Of a stretch of DNA of 64,000 nucleotides, positions 23,542 to 38,626 are shown one piece after another. The position numbers were made by a program, and so were the translations under genes. Source of the stretch: Paratinospora sagittata (lineage: Eukaryota > Streptophyta > Magnoliopsida > Ranunculales > Menispermaceae); assembly GCA_035771175.1 (NCBI GenBank), contig CM069598.1, forward strand, positions 9,316,314 through 9,380,313. The letters are read 5' to 3'. Position 1 is the first letter of the stretch. Each line of letters begins with the position of its first letter. Under the pieces are notes generated by a model. The model did not search any database and had not been told where the DNA came from. It saw only the letters and a program-made list of their open reading frames with translations.

Positions 23542-26500
23542 ATGGAGTCCATTCTCGCCCGGGCGTTGGAGTACACGCTCAAGTACTGGTTGAAGTCTTT
23601 TTCAAGAGAGCAGTTCAAGTTGCAGGGGCGAAGCGTTCTGCTCTCGAATTTAGGTTTGTTTGTTTGGATTTGAATCTGAGTTAGGGAATATACGGTTTGA
23701 TTTGATAAAAAAGTGATTTTTTGTTGTGGTTTTGGTGTGTTTGTGTGTGATTTTGGTAGATATGAATGGGGATGCTTTACATGCTAGTGTGGGATTGCCA
23801 CCGGCGTTGAATGTGGCAACGGCGAAGATTGGAAAGCTGGAGATTAAGGTAGATTGGGAGTTGAATTGATCTTGGATTGAGTTTTGGGATTTTTGAATGT
23901 CAATGTGGTTCTGATTAAGTTTTTTTTTTTGCTGCGTGTTGTTATGGCAGCTACCGTCGGTTAGTAATGTGCAAATTGAGCCGATCGCAGTTCAAATTGA
24001 TAGACTTGATCTGGTTCTGGAGGAGAACATGGATTCTGATGCTTGTAGGAGCTCAACTAAGTAATGTGTTTGCAGTCTTGCTTAGGGTTTTTGTTTGGAT
24101 GGAGATGAACTATTAAGTATTAGTTGAGATCTTTGATATTTAGCCATAAATTTCTTTCATTTCTTTTTGTCACCGAACAGTTCACAAGCCTTGACAAACT
24201 CTGGAAGGGGCAGTGGTTATGGATTTGCCGATAAGGTGAGGTTCAGTCTTTTCTGACCTATAGAGACGTTCTGTGGCATGTACATTTGTAAGTTATAGTT
24301 AGGGATTCCTACTGCTTTAACTCATAGGCTTGTGGTTTATGTTGTTTCTTGATAATAATGATGATTATATATTGAGAGTTATCTGAAGGCTAATGCTATA
24401 TGTCTTATTGTAATACCTAGATGCGTATGTTATCATTAAACTGAATATGATTATAATAATGTGTTAGGTAGAATACTGGACCTAATGAAGTACTAAATAT
24501 ATTGAGCACATATTTTTGATTTCAATATGTCATATACTGCATTAGAAAGGTCAGAGATGCCTACACAATTTAATTAGTCAACCAAGAAGGTTTATTCTGA
24601 AATTTTTATTATGTTTATTAAAATGGTAAATTATTACTACCACCTAAAGCCTTAGTTGAAAAGAGTTGAGGGTGAAATTGTTGTGATTCTGAACTCGTGG
24701 ATATGAAACAGATTTGACCCTAATAAAGTAATAGTTTACTTCTTTGGACTTGGCTCAATCATGTCAATTAAGGCGTCCGATCGTCGACTATGGCCAAGTG
24801 CATAACTCTTAGATATATTAGAGAATCTCAAGTCTCAACATATATAAACATATAAATTGAGATAATCATATGATGCAAAATATGGCTTTGTTTAAAGCAG
24901 TCACCTTATCGTAGTTCCCTTTGGTCTTCACAAAGAATAAAGGCCCTGAATTTCTATTTTTTTTTCAGATTGCAGATGGGATGACTCTAGAAGTGGGTAC
25001 TGTTAACCTTCTAATTGAAACTCGTGGAGGTGCCCGATCCCAAGGTGGAGCGACTTGGTAACATTTTACTTCCACAACTCATTTATTGTTAGATCTACTC
25101 AAATGTTCTTAATGTCTAGTCCTGCATTTGCATGTAAGTGGCATCCAAAGTGCAAGTCACCTCCTTTAATTGCGTATGTGTGTTTAACCAACGGCGGGTT
25201 GGTTCTGTAGTAGGGGGCAAGCGCCCTCAACCCTGAGGTGGAGAGTTCAAATCGGGACTCATGCCACCCACCAATATGTTGGCCAACGGTTCTAAGGATA
25301 TTTGTGGCTGTGCCCCAGAGGGATTAGTAGGAAACCAAATAAATCCTGATACCCGCCGAGCTAAAAAAATAAAAATAAAAATTGCGTATGTGGCTTTTTT
25401 ATTTTATGTTTTCAACAATCATAGATATAATGTCTTGTGAAATCAATTAGAAGGTTAACAGTACCAATGTTATTAAAATTACAAGAAATTAAATCTTTCT
25501 TAATTATCTCTATCCATGTTACAATTTACCACTATTGCTCAACATATGTAGGAGATATATGGCTAAGTACATATAATTATAAATTACATGTTTATTTTTA
25601 TTTTAAATTAGAGTTTTGTAAATCTTATTGTGCTTCTTCCTTTAGTGATTATTTAGTTTCTATCCATTGCACATGAAATTATACTTCAGTCTCTCATACA
25701 CTATTCTTTAAAAATATCTCTAACAAAAGTTGATGTTAGCAATTACTTCTTTTACTTTGTATTCCAAAAGTGAAAAATACTGAAGGACTTGCCAAGTTTT
25801 ACATTTTTTTTGATATTTTACCTAATTTTGATAGAATTTTTTAATGATTACATCAAATTCATAAGTTGTAATTCGATGATGAAAAAACGATAAAATTCAA
25901 CGAATACTTGGAGTTGGAGAATTATGTTGAGTTTTCATTATATGCACATGAGTAAGATGCATGTGCATGCCTGGTGTTATGGTACAATTGCTACTTTTGT
26001 GACCCAATGATAATGTTTTTGAATATGGAAGAGCCTTCTCACAAAATGTGTGTGTGCATGCGTGCACTCGCATGCGTGTGCGTATTGCTAGATATTCATG
26101 CATGTTCTTGTTACTTTTAGTGCGTATGCAACTCATCAATACAAGTTTTTGAATATGAGTTTTCATCAAGATGTAATTTAATAACTTTGCTCTGATTGGA
26201 CTTTCTCAATCAAGAGGTTTTATTTGATTTAGCCTTGAAGAATTTGTTCTGTGTTACTTTATTTATAAAAATAAGCTTGACATCATGAAAAGGCATTTGT
26301 AACTCTTTCTTAATGGACAGGGCTTCACCTTTGGCATCTATCACAATACGCAACCTTCTTTTATATACGACAAATGAGCATTGGCAGGTATTACTTGAAT
26401 TGTTTGCTCGCATGATTGTGCAGCCAATTATCTTTTCATATTTTAGAAGAATCACTTAGCTTGATCTTCTTTTAACAGGTTGTGAATCTCAAAGAAGCAA

Positions 26501-29500
26501 GAGACTTCTTCAGTGGTAAAAAGAACATATATGTATTCAAAGTAATCTTCTAACTTGAAGAATCTATTTGATGGCCTAATTTGTTATCTCTAGCACTTCT
26601 ATTTACCTAGCATTGTAATTTATGCATGAGTTAGTTGCTAATTTTTTTTTTTTTTTTTTTTTTTTGAATATGTATGGTATTCTTCTGAACTTAAGAGTTT
26701 ATAATGTGAGTCGCTTCACTGTTTCCAGAAACTGGAGTGGGAATCGTTGTCTGTGGACCTCCTGCCTCATCCTGACATGTTTCTTGATGCTAGTTTGACA
26801 TGCTCAGGCAATGGAGCAAACAGGCGAGATGATGATGGTGCAAAACGGGTGTTCTTTGGGGGTGAACGTTTTCTAGAAGGAATATCAGGAGAGGCTTATG
26901 TAATGCAAATCTTCACTCATTTAATTGTTTCTTGGGGAATGTTCTTTTGTATGCTTATTGGAAAATTTTGAATTTCTTATTGTTGGACATCTTTATATGA
27001 TAAATTTAATCAGATCACTGTTCAAAGGACAGAACATAACAGTCCATTAGGGCTTGAGGTTCAGTTGCATGTTACAGAAGCTGTTTGTCCTGCTTTGAGT
27101 GAACCAGGTGGGAAAGATAATTTTTTTTTTTTTTTTTTCATTGTTGTGGCCACCTTTCTTTTATCAATAATTCAGATGGAGTAAGTGATGGCATGGTACA
27201 AGCAGGTCTACGAGCTCTTCTCCGATTCATGACAGGACTGTATGTATGCCTAAATAGAGGAGATGTGGACCCCAGAGCTCACCAGGTTTTTGTTTCTTGA
27301 ATCGTACTTATGAGGTTCTTAAAAAGTTTGTCTGTTAGGTTACCGAATAGAGCCTTACTGAATTGAATTCCTTTTGTATGTTCTGTTTATAAATGTCAGC
27401 GGTGTACAGAAGCAGCTGGACGTTCTCTTGTTTCCGTCCTTGTAGACCATATATTTCTTTGCATCAAAGATGCTGGTTAGCTTTCTCTGATGGAAGATAT
27501 TTTATCTTGCTTTAAAAGTTTTCCATTTGCTATACTCTAAAATTTTTGTTTTCGATATGTTGTTTCTTTTTGTTGAATTAATTAACTTTGGTTAATATAT
27601 TACAGAGTTCCAGCTTGATCTTTTGATGCAGTCTCTGTTCTTCTCTCGGGTGGGTCCACATATAACCAAGTCCTTCTAAATGTGCAGTATTTAACTACCT
27701 TTGTGCATATCTGCTTTGTTGCCTGTGTAGAGTATTTGGTTCAATCGATTTATAAATTCGATCCATCAAATTGATTGCTTCTAGTTTATCTTGTTTTGTT
27801 ATGCAATATCTTAGACTCTTAGTTGCAAAAATGCATTGTAATGTATCAGCATAAGATGGACTAAATCATTGTACTTCACTGCTCCTCGTAAATGAGTAGT
27901 CAGCTTTAGGTTTCTTGCTTCATTGGAGGGTGGAGGAAGAGGATTCTGCTTTTGAGATTCTGGATTTAGCCTTCATGGCTCCCTGAGGTCAAATTTAGAA
28001 AGTACATCTGCTCTATGAACCCACCTTCCCTTCCCCCCTCTCTTGAAAAAAAGAAAATGGAAAAAAGAAAGAAAAAGAACACATCTCATAGCTGAGGTGC
28101 CTCCTCAAAAGAGTCAAGTTGATGACAGTGGACCCTTCCTTGACCTTGTATAATTACTAATTACTGATAGTTTGGCAAATGACTAATTTTGACTGCATTT
28201 TGTAAATAAATCCCTTATATTTAAGAAACAATCTCCTTGTATTGGTATTACCATGAAACAGCTATGGTTACGATTTTGGTATATTGTATTAAGATTTTTT
28301 GACTTATCTTTATATCAACAATTATTTGGACTTAATGTTAATAGTTTTAATTACTATGTTAACTGCATTTTAGTTAATGCTCAGCACACATGGTCACATA
28401 TATCTTTGAGAATCTGAGATACTCCTCTAATTGATGTAATCATACGAAAGAATGGTCACTAGGCATTTTGATCTCTTGAATGGATGCTTAGTTACTTACA
28501 ATATAAACAGTAACAATTGCTACTATTGGATACTGAGGCTATGTTGATACTTTTCTTGTATTATGGGCCATTGATTTATTAGATTTGAGTGTCTTCCATG
28601 TGGCTTCAAATTTTTGGTAATCGCTTACAATGCTAATAGTTATTTTTATATTGACAAATGACAACAATAGAGGTAATACTTTTCTTGAGAACTGTTAATC
28701 TAGCTGCCATGGTTATTCTGGAATTTTGCTAGAGTTTATTTCCCAAGTATACACTTGATGTTGGTGCATTTACTAAATTGCACTTAGAGGCTATCATTTT
28801 TATCCATTAGCAGTTTGTGGTTGACAAGTTCCAACAGGGAATGCCATCCTTTTGACTTTTCATGGGTTTATCTGAAGAAGTCATGAAAGTGCATGTGTGT
28901 GAGTGTGGATTGGGGAGAGGGTGTTTGCATATTTATGTTACTATCATGCTAGTTTGGCTTATTAAGTGTCACTGACCTTTGGTTGCAGGCAAGTGTATCT
29001 GATGGAGAACATACTAAAAACTTATCTCGAATTACAGTTGGAGGACTTTTTCTGAGGTACACTTGAATTCATCTATTTGAAATCCAGTTTGGCTGCTGAT
29101 TATTAATTCACTTTCAGTTGCTTCATCTATTGTCCTACATACTTTGAAGTGTTTTCCTGCTTGTGTATTACTACTGTGCTCTTTATTCTATGTGGTTAGA
29201 TTTACATGACAGCACAAGGTTTTAATTGTATACATTAATCTGAAATTTGGATTTTAGCATAATTATTTTTACATGATCTTGACTCTTAATATACCAATGG
29301 AAATTTATATGCCTACTTGTCTACACACATTTATATCCAAATCATAAGGTAAATATCGTTTATATTATAATAGTTCTTTACAGTCATTGGAATCATACAT
29401 TCATCTGGTGGACATGCAGGGACATGTTTTCACATCCTCCATGCACCTTAGTGCAGCCATCAATGCATGCAATTACAAAAGACACTTTGGATGTTCCTGA

Positions 29501-32500
29501 ATTTGGTATCTCTTAACTTGGCCATCTGCTCTTTTAAGATTACAATGAAAGCTAGTATTACATTATTTTGCATTTACACGTTTTCAAACTTGATGTCCAT
29601 CTTTTGTTTTCACAGGTATGAACTTCTGCCCTCCCATCTATCCCCTAGGAGATCAATGGTGGCAATTAATTGAGGGTGCTCCTCTAATTTGTCTCCACTC
29701 TCTCCAGATGAAGCCCTCACCGGCTCCTCCATCCTTTGCTTCACAAACAGTCATTGATTGCCAGCCTCTCATGGTACATCTAACATGAGTTTTCATAAGT
29801 TTGTTTGTATTTATTTTATGTTGATGTTTAATTACTTGTAATTTTCTTCTTTTGCTTCTCCCTTAGATAAATCTTCAAGAGGAATCTTGTTTGAGGATTG
29901 CCTCCTTCTTGGCCGATGGTATTGTGGTCAATCCTGGTTCTGTTTTGCCAGATTTCTCAGTTAACTCAATTGTGTTCAGTCTCAAAGAATTAGACCTAAC
30001 TGTTCCTCTGGATTCTGGAAAGATTGATAGTTCTGCTGTCAGCAGCAATGGTGTTCAAAACTCCTTTGCTGGGGCAAGGCTTCATATTGAGGATCTATTG
30101 TTCTCTGAGTCACCTGCAATTAAACTGGAGCTACTGAACCTGGAAAAAGATCCTGCTTGCTTCTGTCTCTGGGAGGGTCAACCAATTGATACCAGCCAGA
30201 AGAAATATACTGCTCGATCTTCGCATCTTAGTCTGTCACTTGAAACCTGTGGTGCCTTAAAATCATCTGACAATCATCCTGATCAGTCTGCTGGTTTGTG
30301 GAGATGTGTTGAACTGCATGAAGTCTGTGTTGAAGCAGCTATGGTAACTGCAGATGGGGCCCCCATGAAATCAATTCCTCCGCCTGGTGGTGTAGTCCGA
30401 ATAGGTGTTGCTTGCCAACAATATTTGTCTAATACTTCAGTTGAGCAGTTATTTTATGTTCTAGATCTTTATGCTTATCTTGGAAGTGTCAGTGAAAAGA
30501 TAGCAAAAGTTGGAAAGAGCAATAAACAGAAGAGAGTTAAAGGGGAATCCTTGGGTGGAAGGTTTATGGAAAAGGTTCCTAGTGATACAGCAGTGAGTTT
30601 AGCCATTAAAGATCTCCAGCTTAGGTTTTTAGAATCTTCTTCCATGGATAGTGAAGGGATACCCTTGGTTCAGTTTGGTGGTGAAGATATGTTTATTAGA
30701 GTTGGTCATAGAACCCTTGGTGGTGCTATTGCAGTTTCGTCCAGTGTACGTTGGAAGAGTGTTCAACTGGACTGTGTAGATGATGGAAATATAGGCCTTA
30801 ACAGCTGCATGGTACAGACTCCCACTGAAAATGATTCAGTGACAGTTGGGAATGGACACCCACATATGAGAGCTGTCTTTTGGATTGATAACACTGGCAG
30901 GAATTATCCAAATAGCGCCATATTGCCCGTTCCCTTTTTAGAGATAAATGTAGAGCATGTCATGCCATATGATGCAGAAGATATGGAGTGTCATAGTTTG
31001 AGTGTGTCAGCTAAGGTTGCTGGGGTAAGGCTTGGTGGTGGAATGAAGTACACTGAAGCTCTGCTGCATCGATTTGGTATACTTGGACCGGATGGCGGCC
31101 CAGGAGAGGGGCTTTCTAAAGGGTTGAAGAACTTATCTGCTGGACCTCTTGCAAAGCTTTTGAGAGCATCACCACTTACCGAGGACGATTCAGAAGACGG
31201 TATGAAAATTTAACTCCTGAATTTAATTAATTAACACCAAATTCTGCTTAAATTCGTATTGTGAAACACTATTATATGCAATTTTTTGACTATCTATAAT
31301 GTATGACTCTTATCACTATCATCTTACACTTTCTGAATTGTTGCAGTTTTGTCTTTAAGAAATTTTTATTCCATTTTCTTTTATCATTCTAGATGGAAGT
31401 TCTAATGATGGTGAAAAAGGTGGATTCTTGGACTTGGAAAAGCCAGATGACGTGGATGTTTCCATAGAATTGAATAATTGGTTATTTGCTCTTGAAGACG
31501 AACAGGAGATGGCAGAAAGGTGGTGGTTTTCTGATGAGTATGTTAGCAGAGAGGACAGGTGTTGGCACACTATGTTTCAGAGTTTGAAGGTTAAGGCAAA
31601 AAGCAGTCCAAGGCAAGTTTCAAATGGCAAAGGACGATCTTTGCAGAACCTGAAATATCCTATTGAATTGGTTACGGTGAGCATTTGCTTCTGTTGGAAA
31701 TTCTGTATAACAAATTTTAAATGCCTACCTTCTAGCCGTTCTTTGGGCATCATTAGAAAATGTAATTGGGTTGTTGGGTTTGGATAGGTTGCTTCCTCCC
31801 ATTGGGTTTGGATAAGTTGCCTCCTCCAATGGGTTTATTCTTTTACCAAATGTGATTTGAAGCTCATGCTTCTTAGACAGCCATCCTTCCATAAAATGAT
31901 ATGGGAAGTGGAACACTTGAAATCAAGTTTGCAGGATAAGAAAGTTGTATCCCTGGATGCAGTACAAACATTGTGCTGCTCAATGGATCACAATCTTCTA
32001 TTGATGCCTCCTGCAAATTTCCATCTGAACAACTTATATGTAGCTGTCATGCATTCGTCAGTGGGAAATGATCTTCCTATTTGTTTTGAAGTTTCCATTA
32101 ATTTCTAATTCTTTCTCCTAGCCTTGTTTATCACTTGATCTTATTTTTGTTAAACCTACTATTGTAGGTTGGGGTAGAGGGCTTGCAGGCCTTGAAGCCA
32201 CAAGGCAAGGATGCCCTTCAAGCTGCAATCAAACCAAGAAAGATAAAAAATACTGTTGAAAACTCTGGAGGGGTAAATGTTGAACTTCACTTGGTGACCT
32301 CTGATGATAATGAGATTGCTGAGACGCCCAATTGGGTTGTAGAGAACTTGAAATTTTCAGTTACACAACCGGTATGCAAACCCAAACTTTTTGAAGTGCT
32401 CCATTCATCCATTCATTTGAGTTGGAAAGTAAGTTCTGACACTCTTCTGCCATATAGATTGAAGCTGTTGCCACCAAGGAGGAATTACAACATCTTGCTG

Positions 32501-33276
32501 GTCTGTGCAAGTCAGAGGTTGACTCAATGGGCCGAATCACTGCTGGGATTCTACGAGTGCTTAAGCTAGATGCATCCATAGGACAAGCAACCGTAGACCA
32601 GCTAGGCAACCTTGGTATGTCATTTTTGCTTTATATTTAAGTTGCCAATTCCTGCTGAAGAATACTAACTGCTGATGACTATCTCTAAGCATAGTTTTGG
32701 TATAGACCATCAACTGTAGAAAGCAGGTGTATCTTGTGTGGTTTTTTCTTGTCCTTTAATTGAGTCCTTTTAGTTATTCAAGGTACAATTGGATTCTCAT
32801 ATTGCTTGGGGCATTAGGATTTGTTACTGATGATGGAGATTAGTTATTCCCAGCTTCAGCTTTGGTTTCTTATGGTTTTATATATATAACGTCTTTAACA
32901 AAGGATAAATTTTAGACTTAAAAAAAAAAAAAAAAAAAAAGGATAAATTCTAACTTTTAAACTTGAATTGCTTGCAGGAAGTGAGAGCTTGGGAAAGATT
33001 TTTACTCCTGAAAAGCTCAGCAGGCAGAGTAGTGCTAGTAATATTGGGTTGACAGCATCTTCAAATATGATTAATGAAAGTCCACATCAGAGCGTGGAAA
33101 CGACATTGGCTTCCCTTGAATCTGCAGTTTCAGATTCACAGGTCAAGTGCTTGGAACTTGTTACTGAAGTTAGTGGTCCAGAGTACAAACAGCAACAACT
33201 TGCTAATATTAAAGAACTCTCTCAGAAACTTGAAAGTATGCAAATACTGTTGGCACGATTGCGGACTCATATATAA
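23542..33276 (+). CDS. Chorein-domain bridge-like lipid-transfer protein (UHRF1BP1/BLTP3-like)
   Basis: Twenty exons: 23542-23653, 23760-23848, 23951-24060, 24181-24235, 24969-25057, 26321-26387, 26479-26541, 26729-26899, 27014-27107, 27176-27285, 27400-27475, 27606-27649, 28989-29056, 29420-29505, 29616-29773, 29867-31199, 31393-31676, 32168-32371, 32458-32614 and 32978-33276. All phases agree; the product is 1222 aa. The N-terminus (ALEYTLKYWLKSF, then LSNLDMNGDALH and GLPPALNVATAKIGKLEI) is a chorein/VPS13-like domain of the UHRF1BP1 type. The C-terminus is a predicted coiled coil (QLANIKELSQKLESM). Family knowledge: these rod-like proteins form a hydrophobic groove and move lipids at membrane contact sites; the plant member is poorly studied. 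A SINE sits in intron 5. The start lies in a context with two upstream G-boxes. Confidence 0.88.
25181..25379 (+). mobile_element. SINE in intron 5 of the BLTP3-like gene
   Basis: Flanked by a perfect 13-bp direct repeat, AATTGCGTATGTG, at 25168-25180 and 25380-25392. The head carries a B-box-like GAGTTCAAATCGG. The body contains GGATTAGTAGGAAACCAA and the element ends in an A-rich tail. The sequence differs from the SINE at 6508-6687, so it is a separate family. The clean target duplication suggests a fairly young insertion. Confidence 0.8.
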
Positions 33277-35479
33277 ACGATCATCTTTGTTACCCCTGTT
33301 GTACACATTGAGATTAAAAAATTTTCCCCCACATTGCCCCGGCTATATTTTTTTCTGTGTATAGATGTATACAAATTCATGTGAGAGTATGTAACAAACA
33401 GGTCAAAATAATGAAACAAGAAAAAAAAGAAAGGACCTGCATATTGGAAATTTTGTAACTGGAAGGATCTAGGATAAATATATTTGTATCTTTTTTGAAT
33501 TGGTGAATAGAATGAGATTGGTTGTACTGAATTTTCTTCTCCAATTTATTTCCAGTGCATCTCTTAAAAGCCATCAGTCTAATTTTACTTGCATCTGAGA
33601 TTGAACCAGGGTGTTGGGAAATTTCACAACAGGTGTCTGGCAAAAGGATGTTCATGTGGATGGTTTTATATGGTGGCACCGCCGGCAGCAGCAGCAGCAG
33701 CATCTGGGTCTGGTACACATATCATTCTTGTTCTCTTTTATCTGCTGTTCTATTTTAGGTTTTAGATGGCGTTTGTGAACTCTAATTTTTTTTTTTTTAT
33801 CATCTGAAAAAGATAAGAAGGCTAATGAAATTCCATATTTTTGGTAAAAAAAATATTGACCACCTCAACCTCTAATAAGAAGTAGAGAGGTATAATCTCT
33901 AAAACCTCTACTACTAATGATGGGTTCATTATGAAGAAGAAGTAGATAAGTGGAATTATCAGCCAAGCTGTTAGTATTTAAAGTAACTCAAACAAGGGCC
34001 TGCTCATTTCATTATTGTTTGGGTTTTAGTTTTTTGTGATTATTTGTTATAGGTTTCCTTTTGAGATTATGAGATAAATCTCCATTACAGCTCTTTGTAG
34101 TGATTTGTCAAAAATTTTGGATGCAACAAGAAAATTGTGGAAGATGATAGAATTAATGCATGAATAATACTGAGAGCATTCATGGTAAAGTTATTTTTGC
34201 TGTTGTTCCTGTATTACTTCTATAAGCCTTGTTTTTACTTCTTATCCAAAAGTTAGTTTTAATGTCATGAAGGATAATATAATTACTTTGGAACTTCAAT
34301 ACAGTTCTTTTTTTTAAGTTTCTTCTATTTCATCTGTTTTGTTTTTTTGTTTGAGCTCAGCGGGTGTCAGGATTTATTCGGTTTTCTACTAATTTTTAAC
34401 CTTTCACTATTTTCCTTCCAATTTTCAAATAGAAAGACATTCTAATGTACATTTTTTGTCAAACTTTATGTTTTTATTTTTATTTTTATTTGATCATTTT
34501 TTTTTTATATTTGTCTACCTTTTAACCCTCAATCTAAATCCTGTAAATTAAAATTCATATTCAGAAAATTCAGAATCTGGTCCATATCCAAAAATTGAAC
34601 TCAATTTTTCAGTTTTAAATATATTAAAATAAAAACTTTGAAGATATAGACCAACCCTCCAAAGTGAATATCAAAAATAATATATTAAACTATATGGTCA
34701 TTTGATTCAAATCTCATTCTCTTGAGATCTAAGAAAATTTGCTTGTTAGGAGGGAGAAAAGTTTGGCAGAAGAGAAGATGGGCAGATAGATGCCTATATT
34801 TTATGGTTTGATATATATGTTATACAAAAAATAAATATTTATTTTAAAGGGCCCTAAGTTAATGATACAACTGATTGTCAATTGCCAACTATGATTCATT
34901 CAATGGATTTGGTGGGTACTCCAAAATCTAATTTCACTTTTACTTTAAGTAAAACCTTAAATTCTAGTTTATCCTGTTTATTAAAAATCATTTTAGATGA
35001 ACAATTTTCCAAAGTAAAGATTTTAAAACAAGTTTTTTAAGTTTTATTCAAGAAAAAAAAAACATTTTATTGTTTTCTTATTTTCTTCACAAATTTAATG
35101 TTGTATTAAAAAAAATATTTTTTGTAATTTTTATTAAAAACAAGTCAACTAATGCTTATCAAAAGTTTTTTGTTTTCATAAATAGTTTGAGTTCTAACCA
35201 ACATGCAATTTTTTTCGCAGATTCTTTTGAGAAAATCTTCCCTTGATGTTTTTTTGGTCGTACATCAAAAGATTTTTATTTACATTTCATAGTACAAAAA
35301 ATAAAATTTGTATTGAATATAAACATTAATGTATAGGGTCAAGATTTCGATTTTAAGAAATATTGATAATCAAATAATTTTTTTTTTAATTTTATTAAAA
35401 ATTATCATTATTTTTAAAAGTAATTTTCTCACCTATCTAAATATGCCTAATAATAACAGTATTTTCCTTGGTATGAATA
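33277..35479. other. Spacer downstream of the BLTP3-like gene
   Basis: Holds the 3' UTR of the upstream gene (to about 33450) and then AT-rich intergenic DNA. A short CAG-type trinucleotide run occurs near 33690. No gene, RNA or defined repeat is seen. Confidence 0.5.
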
Positions 35480-35690
35480 AGCTTTCCAGCTCCGCTGGTC
35501 TGCACCCTCCCCTGCCAGCTTATGGGCAGGGGTTCGAGTCTCCTTGGTGCAAGGAGCAAAATACCAACAATTGTTGAGCATTTGCCATTGTTGTCCAAAG
35601 TCTCACTTGACCTCTACAGAAGATGCGAAGGCATTGTCGCTCCACGCCCCCCAAGCTGCACACAAATTTGGTCTTATATTTGTTAAAAAA
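35480..35690 (+). repeat. SINE-like repeat with tRNA-like head
   Basis: The stretch reads CTCCGCTGGTCTGCACCC, then GGCAGGGGTTCGAGTCTCC, a good B-box with a nearby A-box-like segment. An inverted partial copy of the same head lies at 55815-55890. The 3' end and the target duplication are unclear. Confidence 0.55.
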
Positions 35691-35913
35691 ACAGAATCAG
35701 TCTTCCATTCTAAAAACGAAAACTCCGTTATAATGGCCGTTTCATTTAACGATCACTTAACTCATCATCGGATAACAACAGGCCTCGGTTATCACGAAAG
35801 CAACAAAAGAAAAAACAAAACAACCATGATCACATACATCCGAGTCAAAAGTCTCTCCTCATCTCATCCGTTACATAATAAGAACCAAACCATAATCATG
35901 ACATCATGAGATT

Positions 35914-36030
35914 GACACGTGGCGTAACTACGTTTTGTACAATGCACTCAGACGCACATTATCTAAAAATCCCATAGATTCCAATTTCAGATAGGTCCAA
36001 TAGTGCCAGCCAAAAGTTGTTACACGTGGA
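35914..36030 (+). promoter_or_regulatory. Two ABRE/G-box motifs upstream of the first polyubiquitin gene
   Basis: GACACGTGGC at 35914-35923 and ACACGTGG at about 36022-36029 lie 65-185 bp upstream of the TATA box at 36096. Both have the ACGTG core bound by ABA- and light-responsive bZIP factors. Stress induction of polyubiquitin genes is common, but the link here is an inference. Confidence 0.5.
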
Positions 36031-36095
36031 ACGATTTTATTGGATTCCTTTCGTAGGCAGTTTCTTCACGGCCAATTAAGTCGGCCAATCTCGCC

Positions 36096-36102
36096 TATAA
36101 AA
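36096..36102 (+). promoter_or_regulatory. TATA box of first polyubiquitin gene
   Basis: TATAAAA within CTCGCCTATAAAATG. The same 15-base core recurs at the second polyubiquitin gene (41222-41228). Two GGCCAAT motifs lie just upstream. It fits transcription starting near 36130 and the leader exon ending at 36189. Confidence 0.75.
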
Positions 36103-36189
36103 TGCGGCTCTCATATCGCATTCTACATTCGTTTGATTACAAAGCTTTGTTTCATTTTTCTGGTTGTTTATCGTTTGTTAGCTCTCAAG

Positions 36190-36796
36190 GTAAGGGTTTG
36201 GTTTCGTTTTGTGATTTTTAGGCGTTTTTTTGTTGTTGTCTGGTTCGGATTTCGATTTGTAGTTCTTTGTTAAGGTCTGGGCTAGTGTTCATCGGATGTG
36301 ATTCTCATGGTTTTTAGATCGGTTTTCGAACTTTCGGATTCAGATTTCGTGTTATCGAGGTTTGGTTTGTTGTTCTGATGTGGTTTTTGTCAGATCTGTG
36401 TGTTCTTACGGTAGATCTACAAAAGGTCCGTGTAGGTCTGTAGATCTGCAAAAGATCCGTGTAGATCTGTAGATCTACAAAAGATCCGTGTAGATCTGTA
36501 GATCTACAAAAGATCCGTGTAGATCTGTAGATCTGTGTTCTCAAAACGATCACGATTTGGTTGGAGGTTGTTTTTGAGGAATTTCTTTGGTTCAGTTTAT
36601 TCATGTTGTGGTAGATCTGTAGATCGGTGTTATTAACTTTCTTCTTCGTCTTGCTGATCTGGTTATTAGCTTTTTTTTTGCTTTTTTTAATTGATGATCG
36701 GTTATGATTTCGGCTGTGTTATTAAACGATTCCGATTTGTGTTTTTATGTTGTTCACAGGCTTAATTTGTTTGCGTCTTTTTGTTAATGGTTATAG
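36190..36796 (+). other. 5' UTR intron of first polyubiquitin gene
   Basis: The donor follows CTCTCAAG (GTAAGG at 36190) and the acceptor TTATAG directly abuts the start codon at 36797. Plant polyubiquitin genes typically carry a leader intron ending right at the ATG, and such introns raise expression. This one contains a 29-bp tandem repeat (36411-36534). Confidence 0.85.
36411..36534 (+). repeat. 29-bp tandem repeat in the polyubiquitin leader intron
   Basis: About four copies of a unit containing GTAGATCTACAAAAGATCCG. The GATCCG/GGTCCG word recurs at 36425, 36454, 36483 and 36512, exactly 29 bp apart. The first copy is the most diverged. Each unit carries AGATCT palindromes. Confidence 0.85.

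Positions 36797-38626
<1,830 letters not shown>

Noticed and set aside
31857..32108. 83-codon open frame in an intron of the BLTP3-like gene, with an acceptor-like TTTGCAG at about 31934
   Set aside because: Joining 31676 directly to 32168 keeps the phase and gives the expected continuous sequence (ELVTVGVEGLQ). The frame shows no family resemblance.
36411..36534. Regularly spaced 29-bp repeats resembling a CRISPR array
   Set aside because: The units are contiguous with no spacers and lie in a plant leader intron.
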